A DNA stretch of 64,000 nucleotides, from NCBI RefSeq assembly GCF_001514195.1, contig NZ_KQ948736.1:413362-477361 (forward strand), in the 5' to 3' direction. A program made the position numbers and the translations under genes. This DNA comes from Streptomyces griseorubiginosus. GTDB taxonomy: Bacteria > Actinomycetota > Actinomycetes > Streptomycetales > Streptomycetaceae. Shown piece by piece: positions 58,521 through 64,000 of this stretch. Every line of letters starts with the position of its first letter. The first letter of the stretch is position 1. The notes beneath the pieces were generated by a model. That model was given only the letters and a program-made list of their open reading frames with translations, had not been told where the DNA came from and did no database searches.

Positions 58521-59762
58521 GTGGGCGTCCCGCACATATCGAACCGGTCCGGACGAGAGAGGGAGAGGTGGTCCCGGCGCGGAGTGCTCGCCGCCCTGGG
58601 CGTCGTGCCGGCCGCTGTCGTCCTGACCGGATGCGGTGACTCCGCGGACGCCTCGGACGCCCCGGAGTCGTCCGCGACCCCGTCCGCACGGGCCGCCGCG
58701 AAGAAGGCGGCCATCACGGTCACCCCCGCCGACGGCACCACCAGGGCCGACTTCGCGAGCCCCGTCCAGGTCACCGTCACCGACGGCACGCTGGCCTCCG
58801 TGAAGGTGACCGGCAACGACGGCTCCACGCTGGCCGGAACCCTCAACGAGGCGAGGACCAGGTGGACTTCGACGAGGAACCCGTACTCGGGCACGAAGTA
58901 CACGGTCACGGCGACCGCGCGGACCGGTACCGCACAGACCACGACCTTCACCACCAGGTCGCCCGGTGAGACCTTCGTGGGCTACTTCACCCCCGAGGCC
59001 AACTCCACCTCCGGCGTCGGCATGCCGGTGTCGATCAACTTCACCCACGCCGTGTCCGACCGGGCAGCCGTCCAGAAGGCGATCACCGTGACCGCGGAGC
59101 CCGCGGTGGAGATCGTGGGCCACTGGTTCAGCGACACCCGGCTCGACTTCCGCCCCGAGACCTACTGGGCGCCCGGCACGAAGATCACGCTGGGCCTGCG
59201 GCTCAAGGACGTCCAGGGCGCGGACGGCGTCTACGGCGTCCAGTCGAAGGACGTCACCTTCCACATCGGCCGCGAGCAGATCAGCACGGTCGACCTGGCC
59301 ACCAAGGAGATGACGGTCAGGCGCGACGGCTCGACGATCGCCACCTACCCCGTCTCCGGCGGCGACTCCGACCACACCACCTGGTCCGGGATCATGGTCA
59401 TCAGCGAGCGGTTCAAGCAGACCCGTATGGAGTCCTCGACCGTCGGCCTCGGCGACGAGTACGACATCTCCGACGTCCCGCACGCCCAGCGCCTGACCAC
59501 CTCCGGGACCTTCGTGCACGGCAACTACTGGGCGGCCGACTCGGTGTTCGGTCACCAGAACACCAGCCACGGCTGCGTCGGCCTGCACGACGCGAAGGGC
59601 GCGAACGACCCGTCCGTGGACGGCTACAAGTTCTACAAGAGCTCCATGCTCGGCGACGTCGTGATCGTGAAGAACTCCGGCGAGCGGACCGTGGAGCCGT
59701 CGAACGGGCTCAACGGCTGGAACCTGTCGTGGGCGGACTGGAAGGCGGGCAGCGCCGTCTAG
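58521..59762 (+). CDS. L,D-transpeptidase lipoprotein (YkuD, Ig-like domains)
   Basis: A 413-residue exported cell-wall cross-linking enzyme. GTG at 58521 has AGGAAGG upstream; ATG at 58467 with AAGGA is an in-frame alternative. The signal SRRGVLAALGVVPAAVVLTG has twin arginines and ends in lipobox LTGC (about C38). Two Ig-like domains (about 65-250) precede the YkuD domain, with HGNYW and the catalytic S349-H350-G351-C352 in NTSHGCVGLHD. It makes 3-3 meso-DAP or LL-DAP type cross-links in peptidoglycan. Confidence 0.93.
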   Translation: MGVPHISNRSGRERERWSRRGVLAALGVVPAAVVLTGCGDSADASDAPESSATPSARAAAKKAAITVTPADGTTRADFASPVQVTVTDGTLASVKVTGNDGSTLAGTLNEARTRWTSTRNPYSGTKYTVTATARTGTAQTTTFTTRSPGETFVGYFTPEANSTSGVGMPVSINFTHAVSDRAAVQKAITVTAEPAVEIVGHWFSDTRLDFRPETYWAPGTKITLGLRLKDVQGADGVYGVQSKDVTFHIGREQISTVDLATKEMTVRRDGSTIATYPVSGGDSDHTTWSGIMVISERFKQTRMESSTVGLGDEYDISDVPHAQRLTTSGTFVHGNYWAADSVFGHQNTSHGCVGLHDAKGANDPSVDGYKFYKSSMLGDVVIVKNSGERTVEPSNGLNGWNLSWADWKAGSAV

Positions 59763-59890
59763 CGGGTCCGGCGCCATGCGGGCGTGCCGCCTTGCGGGCC
59801 TGCCGCCTGCCGGGTCCGCCGCCTGCCGGGTACGCCCGGTTTCAGAGGGTGAACTCACCAGGGACGGAACGACTTTCACGGCTCAACCTC

Positions 59891-59946
59891 TTGACGGCCG
59901 GAGTGACTGCGAGCACATTGGGCCCACTTTGAGAGCGCTCTCAAAG
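59891..59946 (+). promoter_or_regulatory. Promoter and perfect 20-bp palindromic operator of the beta-glucanase
   Basis: TTGACG (59891-59896), a 17-bp spacer and CACATT form a likely promoter. Just downstream is CTTTGAGAGCGCTCTCAAAG (59927-59946), a perfect 20-bp palindrome centred on CG with the GAGCGCTC core of LacI-family sugar operators such as that of CebR. The site would block the promoter until a glucan-derived inducer appears. Confidence 0.75.
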
Positions 59947-59997
59947 GCTCCCCAAGACACCCGCGCTCACTTCCCCCCGTACCCGAGAGGCACCCCC

Positions 59998-61389
59998 ATG
60001 AGCGAAACCTCCGGTATACCCAGACGGCGCCGGGCCCTCGTCGCCGTCCTGAGCACCCTGGGTCTGGCCGCCGCCCTCGCGACCGCCGCCGCCCTCCCCG
60101 CCGACGCCTCCGCCCCCACCCCGCCGACCGGCTGGTCGCAGGTCTTCGTCGACGACTTCAACGGCACCGCCGGCACCGGCGTCAACACCTCGAACTGGCA
60201 GTACGCGACCGGGACTTCGTATCCGGGAGGCCCCGCGAACTGGGGTACCGGCGAGGTCGAGACGATGACCAACAGCACCAGCAACGTGGCGCTGGACGGC
60301 AACGGCAACCTGCGCATCACCCCCGTCCGCAACGCGGCCGGCAACTGGACCTCGGGCCGCATCGAGACCAACCGCACCGACTTCCAGCCCCCGGCCGGCG
60401 GCAAGCTGCGCGTCGAGGCCCGCATCCAGATGCCGAACGTCACCGGCACCGCCGCCGAGGGCTACTGGCCCGCGTTCTGGATGCTGGGCGCGCCCTACCG
60501 CGGCAACTACCAGAACTGGCCGGGCGTCGGTGAGCTGGACATCATGGAGAACGTCCAGGGCATGAACCGCGTGTGGGCCACCATGCACTGCGGCACCAAC
60601 CCGGGCGGCCCCTGCAACGAGACGACGGGCATCGGCAACAACGTCCCCTGCCCCGGGTCGACCTGCCAGTCCGCCTTCCACACCTACACCCTGGAGTGGG
60701 ACCGCTCGGTGAGCCCCGAGACGATCCGCTTCCTCGTCGACGGAACCCAGTTCCACTCCGTCAACGCGAGCCAGGTCGACGCGACCACCTGGGCCAACGC
60801 CACCAACCACGGGTTCTTCATCATCCTCAACGTGGCGATGGGCGGCGCGTTCCCGGACGCGTTCGGCGGCGGACTGGACTCCGGCACGCAGTCCGGCGTG
60901 CCCATGGTCGTGGACTACGTGCAGGTGCTCTCCGCGGGCGGTGGCGGCGGCGGTACCACTCCCCCGCCGAGCGGCGGCCGGGACGCGTACAGCACGATCC
61001 AGGCGGAGTCCTTCAACGGCCAGAACGGGGTCGGCACCGAGACCACGACCGACTCCGGGGGCGGCCAGAACATCGCCTCGCTGGCCAACGGCGACTGGGC
61101 GCTCTACCAGAACGTCGACTTCGGTTCCACCGGGGCCACCCAGTTCGTCGCCCGGGTGGCGAGCGGCGCAGCCGGCGGGGTGAGCGGTCTGGTCGAGGTA
61201 CGGCTGGACAGTCCGACGGCGACTCCGGTCGGCAGCTTCTCGATCGCCAACACGGGCGGCTGGCAGTCCTGGAGAACGGTCCCGGCGAACATCAGCCGGG
61301 TCACCGGCACCCACTCCGTCTATCTGACCTTCACCAGCGGCCAGCCGGCCGACTTCGTGAACGTGAACTGGTTCAACTTCGGTCACTGA
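59998..61389 (+). CDS. Secreted GH16 beta-glucanase with CBM6-like domain
   Basis: A 463-residue exported endo-beta-1,3-glucanase (laminarinase type). Signal peptide to about residue 37 (ends PADASA). The GH16 jelly roll covers about 40-305 with the catalytic motif E179-L-D181-I-M-E184 in GVGELDIMENV. A Gly/Pro linker precedes a C-terminal CBM6-like domain (about 335-463, YSTIQAESFNGQNGVGTE). ATG at 59998 has GAGAGG upstream. It is monocistronic behind a palindromic operator and ends in a shared terminator. Confidence 0.93.
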   Translation: MSETSGIPRRRRALVAVLSTLGLAAALATAAALPADASAPTPPTGWSQVFVDDFNGTAGTGVNTSNWQYATGTSYPGGPANWGTGEVETMTNSTSNVALDGNGNLRITPVRNAAGNWTSGRIETNRTDFQPPAGGKLRVEARIQMPNVTGTAAEGYWPAFWMLGAPYRGNYQNWPGVGELDIMENVQGMNRVWATMHCGTNPGGPCNETTGIGNNVPCPGSTCQSAFHTYTLEWDRSVSPETIRFLVDGTQFHSVNASQVDATTWANATNHGFFIILNVAMGGAFPDAFGGGLDSGTQSGVPMVVDYVQVLSAGGGGGGTTPPPSGGRDAYSTIQAESFNGQNGVGTETTTDSGGGQNIASLANGDWALYQNVDFGSTGATQFVARVASGAAGGVSGLVEVRLDSPTATPVGSFSIANTGGWQSWRTVPANISRVTGTHSVYLTFTSGQPADFVNVNWFNFGH

Positions 61390-61405
61390 CGGGCTGGTTG
61401 AAGCC

Positions 61406-61436
61406 GCCCCGGGAGACCCGCGCGGTCTCCCGGGGC
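61406..61436. terminator. Bidirectional hairpin terminator
   Basis: GCCCCGGGAGACC (61406-61418) pairs perfectly with GGTCTCCCGGGGC (61424-61436) around loop CGCGC, between the convergent GH16 and beta-propeller-like genes. Confidence 0.88.
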
Positions 61437-61445
61437 AGGCCCGCG

Positions 61446-62468
61446 TCAGCCCAGGTACGCCGGTGCGACCGCCGACTTCATCAGACGGCGGGCCGTGCCG
61501 GTGCCGTCGGCGGGGACCGTCCACAGGTCCGAGCCGTAGTCGCCGGGCAGGGCGTAGACGAGGGTGTGGTCGTCGGACCACAGGGCCTGGTCGTCGATGG
61601 TGCGGGACTCGGCGGTCGCGGTCTCCTTCATGGTCCGCAGGTCCAGCACGTACAGCCGCCAAGGGGCGTCCGGAGAGGCCCCCTTGACGCGTTTCTTGTA
61701 TGCGACGCGGGTGCCGTCCGGCGACAGGGACGGGCACTCCACGTTGCCGTGCAGGGCGGTGAGGGTGCGGGCCCTGACGTCGCCGCGCACCAGGTAGGTC
61801 CGGCCGCCGGTGGCGAGCGTGGCGTAGAAGCGGTCGTCGTCGGCGAAGGTGACGCCCCAGATGTTGGTGTCCGCCGCGTGGTGGGTCCGGCCGTCCTTGA
61901 TGACGCGGAAGGTCTCCAGGTTGTCGTCGATCGTCCAGGTGCGGGTGTCGACGACGGCCGTGCGGGTGGAGAAGTTCGTCCCCGCGTACGAGTCACCGCT
62001 GACGAACACCGTCCAGGCGACCAGGTGCCCGGAGGGCGAGACCCGGGCCCGGGTGGGGATGCCCGGGGCCGGGAAGCGGTGCCGTACCCGCAGGCGGGAG
62101 TCGAGCACCACCGCACGGTAGGTGTCCTCCAGGGCGCCGTGCACGGCCTGGAGGCAGATGCCGGTGCCGGCCGCGGCGTGGAAGCGCAGGCACTTCACGC
62201 CCGACGCGGTGCGCGGGCCCCCGGGGTCGTCGGCGGGCACGGTGGCGATCTCGTCGCGGTGCGGGCCCCAGGCCAGGTTGCGGACCAGCAGCCGGCGCGG
62301 GGCCGTCGGCCGCAGCGAGACGGTGCCGGCCCGCACGGTGGGTCCGTCGGCCTGCTGCTCGTCCTTCAGGCCCGAGCGGTGGGCGGCGTGCAGCACCGCC
62401 CCGGCGCCGACCGCGCCCAGCAGCAGGACGGCGACCAGGAGGGTGACCAGACGGGTCGTCCGTGTCAT
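61446..62468 (-). CDS. Membrane-anchored TolB/beta-propeller-like protein
   Basis: A 340-residue protein with one N-terminal membrane anchor (LVTLLVAVLLLGAVGAGAVL) and a predicted extracytoplasmic beta-propeller of WD40/TolB-like repeats (ARVSPSGHLVAWTVF, CPSLSPDGTRVAYKK, DDQALWSDDHTLVYA, GSDLWTVPADG). Three cysteines are in the outer part. ATG at 62468 overlaps the MFS stop (ATGA). Function unknown; such proteins often scaffold envelope complexes. Confidence 0.8.
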   Translation of the reverse strand: MTRTTRLVTLLVAVLLLGAVGAGAVLHAAHRSGLKDEQQADGPTVRAGTVSLRPTAPRRLLVRNLAWGPHRDEIATVPADDPGGPRTASGVKCLRFHAAAGTGICLQAVHGALEDTYRAVVLDSRLRVRHRFPAPGIPTRARVSPSGHLVAWTVFVSGDSYAGTNFSTRTAVVDTRTWTIDDNLETFRVIKDGRTHHAADTNIWGVTFADDDRFYATLATGGRTYLVRGDVRARTLTALHGNVECPSLSPDGTRVAYKKRVKGASPDAPWRLYVLDLRTMKETATAESRTIDDQALWSDDHTLVYALPGDYGSDLWTVPADGTGTARRLMKSAVAPAYLG

Positions 62469-63871
62469 GCGCGCACCTCCTCGGTGGTCGTGGTCCCGGG
62501 AGTCTCGTCGACGGTCCGGAGCACGAACGCGGCCACGGCGGTGCTCACCGCGAGCCCGGCCGCGGTGACGGTGAGCGCGGTCCGTCCGTCCCACAGGCTC
62601 CAGGCCGCGCCGAAGGCGAGCGAGCAGACGAACCGGGCCAGCGCCTGGCCGGTGCCGACCAGTGCCTGCCCGGCGCCCTGGTGCCGGTCCGGGACGACCG
62701 AGGCGGTGGCGGCGGCGAGGACTCCGTCGGCGGCCGCGTAGAAGGTGCCGTGCAGCACGAGGACGGCGAGCACCGCCGGGACGCCGTGCCACGGGGAGAG
62801 CACCAGGCCGTAGCCGAGCAGCAGGACACCGTGTCCGGCCAGGAAGAGCCGGCGGCGGCTGACGCGGTCGGCGAGCGCGCCCAGCGGGACGGCGAGCAGC
62901 AGGAAGGAGGCGGCGGTTCCGAGGGGCAGCAGCGGGAACAGGTGGGCGGGCAGGTCGCCCTCGCGCTGGAGCAGCAGGTACAGGAAGGAGTCGCTGACGG
63001 TGGTCAGGCCCAGCAGGGCGGCGCACACCGTGAGCCGCCGCAGGTCCGGCCGACGCAGGAGCCCGAGCGTGTCACGCAACGCCGGGGACCGGGACGGCTC
63101 GGGCGGCCGGGGCGGCCGTACGGCATCGGGCGGCTGGGACGGTCGTACGTCATCGGGCGGCCGTACGGCATCGGGCGGCCGTACGGCATCGGGCGGTCGT
63201 ACGGCGTCCGCGGGAGCGTCGATGTGGCGGGGCACGAACAGCACCAGCACCAGGACGCCGAGCGCGGCGACGCAGGCGCTGACCGTGAAGACGGCGTCGT
63301 AGCCGTCGACGGTGGCCCGCAGGACGGCGAAGGCGGCCAAGGGGCCGAGGAGGGCGCCGGTGGTGTCCATGGCGCGGTGGACGCCGAACGCCCGCCCGCG
63401 GTGGGCGGGTGGGGTGGCCAGCGAGATCATCGCGTCGCGCGGGGCGGTGCGCAGCCCCTTGCCGGTGCGGTCCACCGCGAGCACCGCGCTGAGGACGGGC
63501 AGGGTGTGGGCGAGCGGCAGGAGCGGTTTGCACAGCGCCGAGAGGCCGTAGCCGAGGCCCGCGACGAGCTTGTGCCGGTGGCCTCCCCGGTCGGCGAGGT
63601 GGCCGCCGGCCAGCCGGACCAGGGCTCCGACGCCGTTGTTGATGCCGTCGAGGAGGCCGAAGCCGAGCGGGGACAGGCCGAGGCCCGCGACCACGTACAG
63701 CGGCAGGACGGCGGTGACCATCTCGGAGGAGACGTCCGTGATGAGGCTGACCGCGCCCAGGGCGAGCACGGTGGACGGCACGACGGCCCGCCGCCGCACC
63801 GGAGGGGTGTCCGGTGCGGCGGCGGCCTGGGTGCCGCGGGCGTCCGTGGAGCGGGAGTCCGCGAGGTACAC
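62465..63871 (-). CDS. MFS transporter
   Basis: A 468-residue major facilitator protein with about 12 membrane helices. The N-half signature is LADRGGHRHKLVAGLGYGLS and the C-half equivalent is ALADRVSRRRLFLAGHG. The central cytoplasmic loop (about residues 215-250) is a PPDAVR-type repeat encoded by 18-bp tandem repeats. GTG at 63871 lies five bases after the stop of the upstream phosphoesterase gene. The cargo is not evident. Confidence 0.9.
   Translation of the reverse strand: MYLADSRSTDARGTQAAAAPDTPPVRRRAVVPSTVLALGAVSLITDVSSEMVTAVLPLYVVAGLGLSPLGFGLLDGINNGVGALVRLAGGHLADRGGHRHKLVAGLGYGLSALCKPLLPLAHTLPVLSAVLAVDRTGKGLRTAPRDAMISLATPPAHRGRAFGVHRAMDTTGALLGPLAAFAVLRATVDGYDAVFTVSACVAALGVLVLVLFVPRHIDAPADAVRPPDAVRPPDAVRPPDDVRPSQPPDAVRPPRPPEPSRSPALRDTLGLLRRPDLRRLTVCAALLGLTTVSDSFLYLLLQREGDLPAHLFPLLPLGTAASFLLLAVPLGALADRVSRRRLFLAGHGVLLLGYGLVLSPWHGVPAVLAVLVLHGTFYAAADGVLAAATASVVPDRHQGAGQALVGTGQALARFVCSLAFGAAWSLWDGRTALTVTAAGLAVSTAVAAFVLRTVDETPGTTTTEEVRA
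63118..63209. repeat. 18-bp tandem repeats in the MFS central loop
   Basis: Three adjacent 18-bp copies of GTACGKCATCGGGCGGYC (63145-63162, 63163-63180, 63181-63198), flanked by a partial copy at 63118-63133 and another at 63199-63209. All are in frame and encode DAVRPP units on the minus strand. Confidence 0.9.
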
Positions 63872-63876
63872 CGGCG

Positions 63877-64000
63877 TCAGTTCCAGATGCCGGTGATGTC
63901 GGCGGCCGAGGCGGCGTTGCCCGCGTGGGTGCTCAGGCCGGCCAGGTCCTCGATCGTGCGCAGCACGTTGTAGTGGTTGTAGGTGGTGGAGCTGGTGCTG
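63877..64000 (-). CDS. Phosphoesterase-family protein, C-terminal fragment (cut by window edge)
   Basis: Only the last 40 residues are visible, ending in DITGIWN with the stop at 63879-63877. The segment TYNHYNVLRTIEDLAGL is characteristic of the C-terminus of the acid phosphatase/phospholipase C phosphoesterase family. It appears to head the operon phosphoesterase-MFS-beta-propeller protein. Confidence 0.65.
   Translation of the reverse strand, partial: STSSTTYNHYNVLRTIEDLAGLSTHAGNAASAADITGIWN

Noticed and set aside
1..64000. tRNA, rRNA, integrase, transposase or phage genes
   Set aside because: None was recognised on either strand; the region looks like stable chromosomal catabolic gene clusters rather than a mobile island.

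Overview
The window is chromosomal DNA from a Streptomyces-type actinomycete. The evidence is very high GC with strong third-position GC bias, many GTG starts, ATGA/GTGA stop-start overlaps inside operons, twin-arginine and lipobox signals on exported proteins, two copies of the interspersed repeat that is common in Streptomyces, and only one TTA codon noticed in the whole window. No rRNA, tRNA, phage, transposase or CRISPR array was found. The region reads as a catabolic island: secreted polysaccharide hydrolases, each with a sugar ABC importer and a regulator, plus two aromatic-acid modules.

Layout. 1-5182 (-): sugar ABC importer, ROK regulator and a GMC-type oxidoreductase cut by the window edge. 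5378-6460 (-): secreted GH18 chitinase whose promoter carries a DasR-like dre site. 6684-12414 (+): vanillate O-demethylase-type vanA, a 77-residue CxC protein, vanB and a sulfonate/taurine-family ABC importer. 12383-20460 (-): LacI regulator, ABC importer, GH13 alpha-glucosidase and secreted GH87 alpha-1,3-glucanase. 20573-27354: an orphan MmyB-type ligand domain, an XRE/ImmA-IrrE pair, an alpha/beta hydrolase, a metallophosphoesterase-PPTase operon with unusual tandem repeats, and an ATP-grasp enzyme behind a structured leader. 27570-29249 (+): a second GH18 chitinase with a promoter built like the first.

29310-47913 is the most distinctive region. On the minus strand are GH29 fucosidase, GH38 alpha-mannosidase, GH4 phospho-glycosidase and DeoR. 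Diverging on the plus strand are a PfkB kinase, ABC importer, phosphodiesterase-family protein, GH2 beta-galactosidase, a Tat-exported metallophosphoesterase with a LamG-like domain, and a Tat-exported PHP hydrolase. I infer a system for phosphate-bearing glycoconjugates that uses ABC import plus a kinase in place of a PTS.

48001-53233 holds SDR, amidohydrolase, acyl-CoA ligase and MaoC hydratase, diverging from MarR and IclR regulators. This gene set resembles actinobacterial hydroxycinnamate (cou-type) catabolism. With vanAB it could take ferulate through vanillate to protocatechuate. 53292-58402 carries a NarL-type two-component system, a VOC protein, an MMPL exporter with an in-frame hairpin-rich insertion, and a 54-residue zinc-ribbon-like ORF. 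58521-61389 carries an L,D-transpeptidase lipoprotein and a GH16 beta-glucanase behind a perfect 20-bp palindromic operator. 61446-64000 (-) carries the 3' end of a phosphoesterase, an MFS transporter and a beta-propeller-like membrane protein.

All functional assignments come from reading motifs and gene order; no database search was run.
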